From Bacillota bacterium (GTDB lineage: Bacteria > Bacillota > Clostridia > TANB77 > UBA1234), in assembly GCA_016280725.1 (NCBI GenBank), contig JAEEHF010000122.1, positions 1-64,000 on the forward strand: a stretch of DNA of 64,000 nt. Reading direction: 5' to 3'. Below, one piece after another: positions 53,029 to 61,913 of the stretch (the first letter of the stretch is position 1; every line of letters starts with the position of its first letter). The notes under the pieces are model-generated. The model was not told the DNA's origin. It saw only the letters and a program-made list of their open reading frames with translations, and ran no database searches. Both the position numbers and the translations under genes were made by a program.

Positions 53029-53193
53029 ATGTTTGCCTTAGCTGGAGTTCTTGTCGCTATGCTTTTTTACTATTACTTTCAAAGTCAAGCACTATACTTC
53101 AACCGGAACTATGGAAAAAAGCCCATTATTTTCTTTATTAGCATAATAATACTTGGATGTATTTTTCAGGTCATTTATACGCTAATTCAATAA
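53029..53193 (+). CDS. Small two-helix membrane protein (54 aa)
   Basis: Not in the ORF track because of its size. A strong ribosome site (AAGGGGGTG) lies 5-6 nt before the ATG. The 54-aa product has two hydrophobic helices, FALAGVLVAMLFYYYF and PIIFFISIIILGCIFQVIY, joined by a basic loop, and ends directly before a terminator. No known family is recognised. Codon 26 is CGG in frame; reading through as a normal codon gives the second helix, while a +1 shift would give a short hydrophilic end (GTMEKSPLFSLLA). It is therefore the one host-like exception to the CGG pattern, or possibly a dual product. Confidence 0.6.
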   Translation: MFALAGVLVAMLFYYYFQSQALYFNRNYGKKPIIFFISIIILGCIFQVIYTLIQ

Positions 53194-53222
53194 AAAAAGA
53201 TGGCCATTTAGGCCATCTTTTT
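53194..53222. terminator. Bidirectional terminator between the small membrane protein gene and trpS
   Basis: A 10-bp stem AAAGATGGCC / GGCCATCTTT with A/T runs on both sides. Confidence 0.88.
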
Positions 53223-54204
53223 ATATGTGTAATCCAATTATATTTTTTAATTCTTCATATTTTTTCTTAGCAATTTCTGTTGTTATTTCTTTTCCTTTAG
53301 CAAGTATTTCTTCGATTTGATTGCTGTTAATTATTTGTTTATATCTTTCCTGAATTGGAGCAATATAGTTAACAACTGCATCTGCAACATCTTTCTTAAA
53401 AGTGCCATAATTTGCTCCTTTATATTTTTCTTCAATTTCCTTAATTGACATATTTGTTACTTCATGATAAATAGCCATCAAATTACTAATTCCAGGTTTA
53501 TTCTCAATATCATACTTAATTAGCATTTCAGAATCAGTCGTTGCACCCATGATCTTTTTTCTAATAACTTCTAAATCGTCCAATAAATAAATTGTTCCTT
53601 TAGGATTGTCTGCCGATTTACTCATCTTTTTGCTTGGATCAATTAAATCCCCTATCTTTCCCGTTTCTTCAGGAATAATAGGTTCTGGAATTTTGAAAAA
53701 GTCCACTTTATATCTTTTATTAAAATTTTCTGCGATATCTCTTGCTAGTTCAACATGTTGTTTTTGATCTTTTCCTACAGGAATTCCATCAACATCATAA
53801 ATAAGAATGTCTGCCGCCATCAAAATTGGATAAGTTAAAAGTCCTGCCATAAAGTTTTGGTGTTTCTGACTTTTATCTTTAAACTGTGTCATTCTTCCCA
53901 AAACACCATAAGGTGTATTACACTCAAGCACCCATGAAACATTTGAATGATATACATTATCTGATTGTAAGAAAATAATATTTTTGTTAGGATCGATTCC
54001 ACATGCCAAATAAATAGCTATCAAGTCACGAATGTTGTTAGATAGTTTTTCAGGATCTTGAGGAATAGTAATAGCATGCATATCTGCAATGAAAATATAT
54101 GTTTCATATTCCTCCTGATATTTAATCATTTGCTTTATTGCACCTATATAATTTCCAAGGGTTAAACTTCCCGTTGGTTGTAAGCCTGTTAATACTTTTT
54201 TCAT
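53221..54204 (-). CDS. trpS: Tryptophanyl-tRNA synthetase
   Basis: A 327-aa class I aminoacyl-tRNA synthetase. The HIGH-type motif lies in TGLQPTGSLTLGNYIGA, and the KMSKS loop in DLIDPSKKMSKSADNPKGT is intact. ADMHAITIPQDPEKL and FMAGLLTYPILMAADILIYD are typical of bacterial TrpRS. GGGGAGAATTAAG precedes the ATG. Length is normal. No T-box leader is seen in the 130 bp upstream. Confidence 0.97.
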   Translation of the reverse strand: MKKVLTGLQPTGSLTLGNYIGAIKQMIKYQEEYETYIFIADMHAITIPQDPEKLSNNIRDLIAIYLACGIDPNKNIIFLQSDNVYHSNVSWVLECNTPYGVLGRMTQFKDKSQKHQNFMAGLLTYPILMAADILIYDVDGIPVGKDQKQHVELARDIAENFNKRYKVDFFKIPEPIIPEETGKIGDLIDPSKKMSKSADNPKGTIYLLDDLEVIRKKIMGATTDSEMLIKYDIENKPGISNLMAIYHEVTNMSIKEIEEKYKGANYGTFKKDVADAVVNYIAPIQERYKQIINSNQIEEILAKGKEITTEIAKKKYEELKNIIGLHI

Positions 54205-54296
54205 TTATCTTAATTCTCCCCTTATTGTCTTTATAATTTGGTATTACGTTAACACATTTTTGCTTCAAAGTCAATCTGTAGCGCTATTTATAACTT

Positions 54297-54328
54297 AAAA
54301 AGTGCTGAAAGAATTAATCTTTCAGCAC
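54297..54328 (-). terminator. Terminator after the 54335 gene
   Basis: An 11-bp perfect stem (GTGCTGAAAGA / TCTTTCAGCAC) is followed by five T on the minus strand. Confidence 0.85.
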
Positions 54329-54334
54329 GTGATT

Positions 54335-55543
54335 TTAATATTTATTTTCATCTTCCTTATTAGTTTCTGCTTCCTTTTCTTTACTATTTTCACTTTCTTT
54401 TTCTAGCTTTTTCTTCTTTTTATGTCTTTTTACAAGTATTGTGATTATTATATCAAATATGATGCAGAAAATAATTAGGTTTCTAACAATTGGGAGTGAT
54501 AAAATGGCAAAAAACATGTTTGTTTTTTTGTATTCTTGTGGTTTGATTGATATAGTTTGTTCCTGATTTTCAATAGTATTATCCTTCTTTTTTACATTAG
54601 AAATACTAATTGTTATTTCTTCTATTCTGTTTTCCCCACTTTTTTCTTGCGTTTTAACAATTTCTTTTACTTCGCCACTATCTTCTGAATCGACACTTTT
54701 TTCAGCTACAAACTTTTCTCCACTTAAAGAATTTGAATTATCTTTTGGCTCTTCAGTGGCAGTTGGTATTTCAGTAGCTATTGGTTCTTGCGTAACGATA
54801 GGTTCTTCTGATGTTATCGGCTCTTGTGTAATTACCGGTTCGTTAGTAACTTGTGGTTCTTCTGTTATTTGCGGTTCAACAGTAGCAGTTGGTTTTGGAG
54901 CTTCAGTGACATTAACAACCTCCGTAGCCTGATTCTTTTTAGCCGCTTCTCTTTCTTTTTGTAAATAATACTCTCGATTATACTTTACTTCCTCTTTTTT
55001 ACCAATTTCAAATGATGCTAACATTTTGTTATAATCATCTATTCCATCTGTTGAATCTGTATAACTAAATGAAAATGAATGTATGTAACTATCCTCAAAA
55101 CACATATCGATGATACTTTTTATTTCAGTAACTGTACCATCTTCTTGTGTAACATTTTGAGTTTTAATCGTTTCATAAAAAGTATTGTTTCCATATGTTT
55201 TTGAAATAGCTTCTGTTCCACTTGCGCCAGCAATGACAGATGCCATATCTTGTTCGGAAAACATGCTTTGAAACGTCTCTTTACTAATAAACGGTATCTT
55301 CTCTTTTAATTCATCATAAATATTTCTGTTTCCATATAATATTGATTCACTTAAATCTTTTCTATAGGTGTACTTTTTTTGAGGGAATTTTCCTTCCGCA
55401 TCCATTACTACACCTTCGTATATCCAGTTATCCGCAACATCATATGATGCTCTCTCATCAATAAGTAATCCAAATGCAATCGATGAAAAACAAATCAATA
55501 AAATTAAACTAACATTCAAAAATATTTTTAATTGTCTTTTCAT
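54335..55543 (-). CDS. Membrane-anchored protein with Thr/Pro/Glu repeats, unknown function
   Basis: A 402-aa protein. An N-terminal signal/anchor (KIFLNVSLILLICFSSIAFG) is followed by an extracytoplasmic domain of about 180 residues, a repeat region rich in TEEP/ITQEP units (about 205-275) that probably spans the wall, and a C-terminal TM helix (LPIVRNLIIFCIIFDIIITI) with a Lys/Glu tail in the cytosol. It therefore looks anchored at both ends. No catalytic motif is recognised. GGAG precedes the ATG. It is monocistronic, between trpS and the divergent hyd operon. Confidence 0.72.
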   Translation of the reverse strand: MKRQLKIFLNVSLILLICFSSIAFGLLIDERASYDVADNWIYEGVVMDAEGKFPQKKYTYRKDLSESILYGNRNIYDELKEKIPFISKETFQSMFSEQDMASVIAGASGTEAISKTYGNNTFYETIKTQNVTQEDGTVTEIKSIIDMCFEDSYIHSFSFSYTDSTDGIDDYNKMLASFEIGKKEEVKYNREYYLQKEREAAKKNQATEVVNVTEAPKPTATVEPQITEEPQVTNEPVITQEPITSEEPIVTQEPIATEIPTATEEPKDNSNSLSGEKFVAEKSVDSEDSGEVKEIVKTQEKSGENRIEEITISISNVKKKDNTIENQEQTISIKPQEYKKTNMFFAILSLPIVRNLIIFCIIFDIIITILVKRHKKKKKLEKESENSKEKEAETNKEDENKY

Positions 55544-55629
55544 AATAATCTCCAGTTCTTTTGTATTCTAATTAATTATACAAACAAATATATGCTTTGT
55601 TAAGTTAAAATTACGTTACGTCATTTTCA

Positions 55630-55658
55630 TTTACAACAATTAAGAATAGTAATAAAAT
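55630..55658 (+). promoter_or_regulatory. Promoter of the hyd operon
   Basis: TTTACA, 17 nt, TAAAAT about 48 nt upstream of hydC. A TTGTTAA half-site nearby (55597-55603) resembles half of a Rex operator but lacks the second half. Confidence 0.5.
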
Positions 55659-55705
55659 ATTTTTGATAATTATGTGCTTTATTTAAAACAAATGGAGGAA
55701 ACATT

Positions 55706-56182
55706 ATGAATTGTTGTGACTCAAAAATAATTGAAGAAACAAAGCAAATTTTAGAGAAATATCCAAATGAAAAGGATAGATTAATTGGAATTTTAAATGA
55801 TGTTCAAGAAAAATTTGGTTATGTTCCTAGAGAAGCCCAATCAGAAATTTCAAAATATTTGGGAATTTCCCTTGCAGAAATATATGGTGTTATAACCTTT
55901 TATTCTAGATTTACTTTAGAGCCAAAAGGAAAATATAAAATTTCTGTCTGCCTTGGTACTGCGTGCTTTGTTAAAGGTTCACAGGCTATATTAGATAGGG
56001 TTAAAGAACGTCTAAAGATAGAGGCTGGTAAAACAACCGAGGATGGATTATTTAGCTTAGATGAGGTTCGCTGTGTTGGTGCATGTGGATTAGCCCCAGT
56101 ATTTATGGTAAATGACGAAGTATATGGAAACGCAACTGTTAAGATGCTTGACGAAGTACTAGATAAACTAATGAATGAGTAG
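55706..56182 (+). CDS. hydC: NuoE-like [2Fe-2S] subunit of multimeric [FeFe] hydrogenase
   Basis: A 158-aa thioredoxin-fold ferredoxin. Helical N-terminal part (KDRLIGILNDVQEKFGYVPR, YLGISLAEIYGVITFYSRFT), then the cluster cysteines in ISVCLGTACFVKGS and VRCVGACGLAPVFMV (C-x4-C and C-x3-C). It passes electrons between NADH/FMN on HydB and the hydrogenase subunit. GGAGG precedes the ATG. First gene of the operon; the next gene begins 23 nt later. It equals HndA/HydC of electron-bifurcating hydrogenases. Confidence 0.92.
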   Translation: MNCCDSKIIEETKQILEKYPNEKDRLIGILNDVQEKFGYVPREAQSEISKYLGISLAEIYGVITFYSRFTLEPKGKYKISVCLGTACFVKGSQAILDRVKERLKIEAGKTTEDGLFSLDEVRCVGACGLAPVFMVNDEVYGNATVKMLDEVLDKLMNE

Positions 56183-56205
56183 AATCGAAAGGAGAACTCC
56201 TATAC

Positions 56206-58062
56206 ATGAAAACAAGAGAAGAAATTGAACAAATTCGTGAATCTAAAAGAGAAGAACTTCAGCTTCGCGTAAATCAAAATTTACCTACAACAGAAAAACA
56301 CATTTTAGTTTGTCGTGGAACTGGTTGCACTTCTTCAAAGTCTCCAAAAATAATTGAAGAAATGCGTAGAATAATCGAAGAAAAAAATCTTCCAAACATA
56401 AGAGTAATTCAGACTGGTTGCTTTGGTCTATGTTCAAAAGGTCCAATAGTAATAGTTAGACCTGAAGATACTTTTTATAGTCATGTTAAGGTTGAAGATT
56501 GTGCTGATATAATTGATGCTGTTGCATCTGGAACAAAAGTTGAAAGATTACTTGCTAAAGACGTTGACGGAAGTTTAGTAAATAGACTTGATGAACTAAC
56601 ATTTTATAAAAAGCAAAAGAGAATCGCACTTAAAAATTGTGGTGTAATTGATCCTGAAAATATCGATGAATACATTGCTTTTGATGGATATAAAGCTTTG
56701 GAAAAATGCTTATTTGAAATGTCACAAGACGATGTTATAAAGGAAATATCTGATTCTGGTCTTCGTGGACGTGGTGGTGCAGGATTTCCAACTGGTAAAA
56801 AATGGAGTTTTGTAAAAGCCGCAACTGGAGATATTAAATATATCGTTTGTAATGCAGATGAAGGTGACCCTGGCGCATTTATGGATAGAAGTATCCTAGA
56901 AGGTGACCCAAACTGTGTTCTAGAAGCAATGACTATTGCTGGTTATGCTTGTGGCGCATGTAGAGGCTTTATATATGTTAGAGCAGAATATCCTATTGCA
57001 GTTCAAAGATTAAAAATAGCAATTGGACAAGCAAGAGAATATGGATTTTTAGGTGAAAATATTTTAGGTTCTAACTTCTCATTTGATATAGAAATTAGAC
57101 TTGGTGCAGGCGCTTTTGTTTGTGGCGAAGAAACTGCACTTTTAGAGTCAATAGAAGGAAAACGTGGACAACCAAGAGTTAAACCTCCATTTCCAGCAAA
57201 CGTTGGTTTATTCGGAAAGCCAACACTAATAAACAATGTTGAAACATATGCAAACGTTACAAAAATAATTTTAAATGGTGCAGATTGGTATTCTGCAATC
57301 GGAACAGAAACATCTAAAGGAACAAAAGTATTTGCTCTTGGTGGAAACGTTGTTAACGTTGGTCTTGTTGAAGTTCCAATGGGAACAACATTAAGAGAAA
57401 TAATTTATGATATCGGTGGTGGAATTCCTAATGGCAGAGAATTTAAAGCAGCTCAAACAGGTGGTCCATCTGGTGGATGTATTCCAACTCAAAACTTAGA
57501 TACACCAATTGATTATGAGAGCTTACAATCAATTGGCTCAATGATGGGTTCTGGTGGACTTATCGTTATGGATAATACAAAATGCATGGTAGATATTGCA
57601 AGATTCTATCTAGACTTTACTGTATCAGAAAGCTGTGGAAAATGTAACCCTTGTAGAATTGGCACAAAAAGAATGCTTGAAATTCTTACAAAGATTTGCG
57701 ATGGAAAAGGAACACTTGAAGACATAGAAAAATTAGAGAATCTAGCTAACCAAGTTAAAGCTGCTTCTGTATGTGGACTTGGTCAAACTGCTCCAAATCC
57801 AGTTTTATCTACAATGCGTTTCTTTAGAGATGAATATTTAGAACATGTTAATGAACATAAATGTAGAGCTGGTGCTTGTAAGTCAATGGCAAATATTGTA
57901 ATAGACCCTGAAAAATGTAAGGGATGTGGACTTTGTAAGAGAAATTGCCCAGTTAATGCTATTTCTGGTGAAGTAAAACAACCTCACCACATTGATCCAA
58001 ATATTTGTATTAAATGTGGAACATGTGCTGACAAATGTCCATTCCATGCAATTAGTAAATAG
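56206..58062 (+). CDS. hydB: NuoF-like flavoprotein subunit of multimeric [FeFe] hydrogenase
   Basis: A 618-aa protein. The N-terminal [2Fe-2S] thioredoxin-like domain carries LVCRGTGCTSSKSP and VIQTGCFGLCSKGPIVIV. The NADH/FMN domain shows GLRGRGGAGFPTGKKW, NADEGDPGAFMDRSILE and the GAGAFVCGEETALL loop. The [4Fe-4S] site ESCGKCNPCRIGTKRM and a C-terminal double-cluster ferredoxin (CKGCGLCKRNCPVNAI, CIKCGTCADKCPFHAI) follow. It oxidises NADH or reduces NAD. AAAGGAGAACT precedes the ATG. The 230 bp before hydA hold an ERIC-like repeat. Confidence 0.94.
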   Translation: MKTREEIEQIRESKREELQLRVNQNLPTTEKHILVCRGTGCTSSKSPKIIEEMRRIIEEKNLPNIRVIQTGCFGLCSKGPIVIVRPEDTFYSHVKVEDCADIIDAVASGTKVERLLAKDVDGSLVNRLDELTFYKKQKRIALKNCGVIDPENIDEYIAFDGYKALEKCLFEMSQDDVIKEISDSGLRGRGGAGFPTGKKWSFVKAATGDIKYIVCNADEGDPGAFMDRSILEGDPNCVLEAMTIAGYACGACRGFIYVRAEYPIAVQRLKIAIGQAREYGFLGENILGSNFSFDIEIRLGAGAFVCGEETALLESIEGKRGQPRVKPPFPANVGLFGKPTLINNVETYANVTKIILNGADWYSAIGTETSKGTKVFALGGNVVNVGLVEVPMGTTLREIIYDIGGGIPNGREFKAAQTGGPSGGCIPTQNLDTPIDYESLQSIGSMMGSGGLIVMDNTKCMVDIARFYLDFTVSESCGKCNPCRIGTKRMLEILTKICDGKGTLEDIEKLENLANQVKAASVCGLGQTAPNPVLSTMRFFRDEYLEHVNEHKCRAGACKSMANIVIDPEKCKGCGLCKRNCPVNAISGEVKQPHHIDPNICIKCGTCADKCPFHAISK

Positions 58063-58187
58063 CCCATTTGTTTGAAAATCCGCACTCGCTGTGTCGCTAC
58101 AACTACTCGCGTCCTCAACGTATCAATATACGCCTCTGGCGCTCGTAGTCTAAGCTCCTTGCGATATGTGTATTTTGACACAAACTT
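58063..58187. repeat. ERIC-like imperfect palindrome, copy E (hydB-hydA spacer)
   Basis: About 125 bp starting right after the hydB stop. Read on the minus strand it has TATCGCAAGGAGCTTAGACT, AGAGGCGTATATTGATACGT and TGAGGACGCGAG, matching the family. It is the most diverged copy; its ends pair imperfectly. The ~105 bp from here to hydA hold only the hydA ribosome site. Confidence 0.72.
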
Positions 58188-58293
58188 AATTGGTGTAAAT
58201 CGCAGCACTGGCCTTTGGTCGCCATACAGGATTATTATTAAGCACATTAATGTATGATTATATTCGCTATAATTGTTCAAAAGGAGATTTAAA

Positions 58294-60036
58294 ATGATTA
58301 ATTTAACAATTGATGGAAAACAAATTCAATGTGAGGAAGGCCTTACAATTTTAGAAGCTGCAATGAAAAACGGAATTGATATTCCTACACTTTGCTTCTT
58401 AAAAGATATTAATGAAGTTGGAGATTGCAGAATGTGCATAGTTGAAGTAGAAGGTCGTAGAGGATTTACTACTTCATGTATAACTAAAATTGAAGAAGGA
58501 ATGGTTGTTCATACTAATACTAAAGCTGTTCAAGATGCAAGAAAGACAACTTTGGATTTGATTTTATCTAATCATCACAGAGATTGTTTAACTTGCATTC
58601 GAAATGGAAATTGTGAACTTCAAAAACTTGCAGAAAAATTTAATGTAAGAAAAGTTAAATATGAAGGTGAATTGATTAATTATGAAATAGACGATAAGTC
58701 TCCTTCAATTGTTAGAGATTCGAATAAATGCGTACTTTGTAGTAGATGTACGGCAACCTGTAAAAAAGTTCAAGAAATTGGGGCAATTGAAAAATCTAAT
58801 AGAGGATTTACATCATGTATATCAACCGTAAATGGTTGCTCTCTTGCAGATTCAAATTGTACTTTTTGTGGACAGTGTATTGAAAGCTGTCCTACAGGAG
58901 CTCTTCACGAAAAAGATAATACCGAAGATGTTTGGAAATTGCTTCATGATGAAAACAAATATGTAATCGTTCAAACTGCTCCAGCAGTTAGAGTCGCTAT
59001 TGGTGAAGAATTTGGAATGTCAATTGGAACAAATGCTGCTGGCAAAATGGTAACTGCACTTAAAAATATGGGCTTTGATAATGTTTTTGACACAAACACC
59101 GGTGCGGACCTTACGATTATGGAAGAAGCAAATGAATTTTTAGATAGAGTTACAAATGGTGGCGTTTTGCCAATGATAACATCTTGTAGTCCTGGTTGGG
59201 TTAGATTTTGTGAAAAGAATTTTCCAAATGAATTATCACACCTATCTTCTTGTAAATCTCCTCATACAATGTTTGGTGCTCTATTAAAATCATATTATGC
59301 ACAAAAAATTGGTGTGAATAAAGAAAACATTGCTGTTATTTCTGTTATGCCTTGTATTGCTAAAAAATATGAGTGTTCGAGGCCAGAGATGGAAGTAGAT
59401 GGCGTTAGAGATGTTGACTTTGTTATAACAACTAGAGAACTTGCAAGAATGATTAAAGAAGCAAATATCGATTTCGTTCAACTTGAGGATTCAAAGTTTG
59501 ATGATCCTATGGGAGAGGCATCTGGAGCTGGTGCAATATTTGGAACAACCGGTGGAGTTATGGAAGCTGCAGTTCGTACTGCGGTTGAAACATTAGAAGG
59601 CAGGTCTATTGAGCAAGTAGAATATAAAGAAGTTCGTGGAGAAAAAGGAATAAAAGAAGCAAATTTAAATGTTGCTGGAAAAGAGATTAAAATTGCTGTT
59701 GCCTCTGGGCTTGCAAATGCAAGAAAGCTATTAGAAAAAATCGAAAAAGGCGAATCTCCATATCACTTTATTGAGATTATGGCTTGCCCAGGTGGATGCA
59801 TTATGGGTGGTGGTCAACCAATTCAATCGGCAAAAACTCGTATGAGTGTTGATGTTGCTGGTTTACGTAGAAAAGCAATTTACTCAATAGATGAAGCATC
59901 AACTATTAGAAAATCTCATGAAAATCCAGTTATGAAAATGCTATATGATGAATTTTTAGAAAAACCTGGAAGCCATGTAGCACATAAATATTTACATACT
60001 ACATACAGTGAAAAACCATTATATGAAGGAGAATAA
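58294..60036 (+). CDS. hydA: [FeFe] hydrogenase catalytic subunit, electron-bifurcating type
   Basis: A 580-aa protein. The N-terminal plant-type [2Fe-2S] domain (TLCFLKDINEVGDCRMC) is followed by the His-ligated cluster HHRDCLTCIRNGNCEL, a double [4Fe-4S] domain (CVLCSRCTATC, CTFCGQCIESCPTGAL), and the H-cluster domain with all three signatures: TSCSPGWVRF (L1), MPCIAKKYEC (L2) and MACPGGCIMGGG (L3). With HydB and HydC it can couple NADH and reduced ferredoxin oxidation to H2 formation; ferredoxin would come from the Por enzyme nearby. The ATG at 58294 has AAGGAG in front; the track's seven extra codons are not used. It is shorter than the Thermotoga subunit (~645 aa). Confidence 0.96.
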   Translation: MINLTIDGKQIQCEEGLTILEAAMKNGIDIPTLCFLKDINEVGDCRMCIVEVEGRRGFTTSCITKIEEGMVVHTNTKAVQDARKTTLDLILSNHHRDCLTCIRNGNCELQKLAEKFNVRKVKYEGELINYEIDDKSPSIVRDSNKCVLCSRCTATCKKVQEIGAIEKSNRGFTSCISTVNGCSLADSNCTFCGQCIESCPTGALHEKDNTEDVWKLLHDENKYVIVQTAPAVRVAIGEEFGMSIGTNAAGKMVTALKNMGFDNVFDTNTGADLTIMEEANEFLDRVTNGGVLPMITSCSPGWVRFCEKNFPNELSHLSSCKSPHTMFGALLKSYYAQKIGVNKENIAVISVMPCIAKKYECSRPEMEVDGVRDVDFVITTRELARMIKEANIDFVQLEDSKFDDPMGEASGAGAIFGTTGGVMEAAVRTAVETLEGRSIEQVEYKEVRGEKGIKEANLNVAGKEIKIAVASGLANARKLLEKIEKGESPYHFIEIMACPGGCIMGGGQPIQSAKTRMSVDVAGLRRKAIYSIDEASTIRKSHENPVMKMLYDEFLEKPGSHVAHKYLHTTYSEKPLYEGE

Positions 60037-60038
60037 AA

Positions 60039-61421
60039 ATGTCTGTCCTTATATTTTTAGTTTTGTCATTTCTATCTTTGTCGGGCTCACAATCAGAAGA
60101 AAACTTTAATGCATTTATATTGCCGGATCAATCAAAAGATATTTCAAATTATTCTTCCGTTGAACAATGGAAAAATGATTTAAGACAAGAAATGAACGAG
60201 TACAATTCTAAAACCAACGAAGAAAAAGAAGAATATCTTGGTGTTTCGGAAGCAAATGCAAAAAAACATATTCTTGATAAATATGGCTTTGAACCAGTGT
60301 TTGTAAAAAAGTATGCAGAAAGCAGTATAAATATGGTTGGTGGAACCGATGACGCTTTTGTAGGATGGAAGTATGACTATAGCGGTAAAGTATTACTAAA
60401 GTTTCAAAAAGATGGAAACAATTACTATGTACTTTCAAGCGGAAAATCTGACGATTCTACCTGCTATGATAATTATCAGTATGAAGAAATCAAAAACGCT
60501 ATTGTTAAAGCATTAGATTCTAGCACAACTTCAAAAGCACTTGCTTCTGACATAAAATATGGAGATTCTTTTGAAATTTCATTTTCAGAAGGATATGCAC
60601 ATAATTTGATAAATAAAAAATTTACCGGAAACAATTTAAAAGATATTTTGTTTGACCTAAAAATTCTTGTTGAATATGAAAACGATGTTGACTTGAATTC
60701 TATTAATGCTGATTTTTTCAATTCTTCAACAACATTGTTAGCATTAAAATATAAATCTAAACAAGATTTTTTAGAAGCTTCGCGTGATATTGAAGAACTA
60801 GACAAAAACCTCTTTGGACTAGCTCACATACATTCATTTGATTATAAAATATTAGATTATGATATTCTAGAAAAAGCCCTACATATACAAGAATATCTAT
60901 CAATAAGCAATCTACACCGAGAGTTACGTCAGCTAGATATTGTAGAATGTAATGGTTTATATGCTCTACGCATTAATCAAAATGTTCCTATTAAAATAGC
61001 ACCTGGTTCAGTTGATAGCATTCAAGACTTTTCTAACGACAAAGATATTCCATATTTGATTGATGATCAGCTCTCTCCTGCTTACAGTATTTCTTATGAT
61101 TTTTCAAATGATGAAAAAAGAGATTATAATGACTATTCGGTTTTCTTATATTTTCCTGTTTCACAATTAAAGAATTTTGAAAAATATAGGCAAGACACTG
61201 ATAAATATAGACTTATGATTGGTATGCAAACAACAAATTCAAAAGCCGGTCAAAAATATCACGAAGAAGCAAATGGAATTATAACCAATACTCTTTTCCA
61301 TTATAATGGCAAAGAATACTTACTTGTTGAAAGTGGACACACGTATTCTATGAATTTTTCAAAAGACTTTAACTTTGCGTTGTTAGGATACTGTATAGAT
61401 AATTGGAAATCTCGAAATTAA
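60039..61421 (+). CDS. Secreted protein of unknown function, downstream of hydA
   Basis: A 460-aa protein. It begins 2 nt after hydA, with GAAGGAG inside the hydA end, so it is translationally linked. The N-terminus (MSVLIFLVLSFLSLSGS) is a short signal peptide; the rest is soluble, rich in Asn, Asp, Ser and Tyr, with a strand-rich C-terminal part (HYNGKEYLLVESGHTYSMNF). No known domain is recognised. Secretion does not fit a direct role in hydrogenase assembly, so co-expression may be incidental. A long hairpin follows the stop. Confidence 0.75.
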   Translation: MSVLIFLVLSFLSLSGSQSEENFNAFILPDQSKDISNYSSVEQWKNDLRQEMNEYNSKTNEEKEEYLGVSEANAKKHILDKYGFEPVFVKKYAESSINMVGGTDDAFVGWKYDYSGKVLLKFQKDGNNYYVLSSGKSDDSTCYDNYQYEEIKNAIVKALDSSTTSKALASDIKYGDSFEISFSEGYAHNLINKKFTGNNLKDILFDLKILVEYENDVDLNSINADFFNSSTTLLALKYKSKQDFLEASRDIEELDKNLFGLAHIHSFDYKILDYDILEKALHIQEYLSISNLHRELRQLDIVECNGLYALRINQNVPIKIAPGSVDSIQDFSNDKDIPYLIDDQLSPAYSISYDFSNDEKRDYNDYSVFLYFPVSQLKNFEKYRQDTDKYRLMIGMQTTNSKAGQKYHEEANGIITNTLFHYNGKEYLLVESGHTYSMNFSKDFNFALLGYCIDNWKSRN

Positions 61422-61440
61422 TTAAGAATTAAAATATAAT

Positions 61441-61486
61441 GGACGTCCATCAAAAGTTCATAATTTCGAACCTTTGATGGACGTCC
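61441..61486. terminator. Long GGACGTCC-ended hairpin between converging genes
   Basis: A 19-bp stem (GGACGTCCATCAAAAGTTC and its complement with one mismatch) closes an 8-nt loop. Each end carries the same GGACGTCC core as the REP-like elements near the RAYT. It probably ends transcription from both sides and may be a REP pair (BIME-like). Confidence 0.6.
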
Positions 61487-61502
61487 CTATAATTTTCAAA
61501 AA

Positions 61503-61832
61503 TTATTTCTTTTCGTAGATAGTATCATTTCCTAGGCTATCTAATATGTTTAGCTTATTGCCATCAATACTATATGTCGATACAAATGGATCTGTATTAC
61601 CATCATAAAGAATGCTAATTTTATCGCCATCTAGTTCATATGTAAAATCTTTTCCAGCATAAGATCCTGTTCCGTCTGCATTAAAAATGTAAGTATATGT
61701 TGTATTTGGATATGTCCAACTTCCAACTATACCATTTCCTCCTTTAGCACCTTCCTCTCCACAACCTGTGAATACTAGTACCATTGATACTAAAACTACT
61801 GCTAAAATAGTTAAAATTCCTATTTTTTTCAT
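61503..61832 (-). CDS. Small lipoprotein of unknown function
   Basis: A 109-aa protein. The ATG at 61832 has AAGGGGG in front; the track start six codons earlier would put the ribosome site inside the gene. The lipoprotein signal (KKIGILTILAVVLVSMVLVF) ends in the lipobox FTGC. The mature part is a small beta-type domain (GSWTYPNTTYTYIFNADGTG, FTYELDGDKISILYDGNTD), resembling the lipocalin-like or DUF5640-type modules common in Clostridia lipoproteins. Function unknown. Confidence 0.82.
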   Translation of the reverse strand: MKKIGILTILAVVLVSMVLVFTGCGEEGAKGGNGIVGSWTYPNTTYTYIFNADGTGSYAGKDFTYELDGDKISILYDGNTDPFVSTYSIDGNKLNILDSLGNDTIYEKK

Positions 61833-61913
61833 TATTATTCCCCCTTTCATTATTTATATTTTCATATTAATTGTAGCAATCACAAAAAGTGATATCAATG
61901 ATTTGAACAATTT

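Noticed and set aside
53221-54340. T-box riboswitch upstream of trpS
   Set aside because: The 130 bp between trpS and the neighbouring gene hold another gene's terminator and no T-box sequence or specifier hairpins.
55590-55625. Rex operator upstream of the hyd operon
   Set aside because: Only one half-site (TTGTTAA) is present; the required inverted TTAACAA half is missing at the right spacing.
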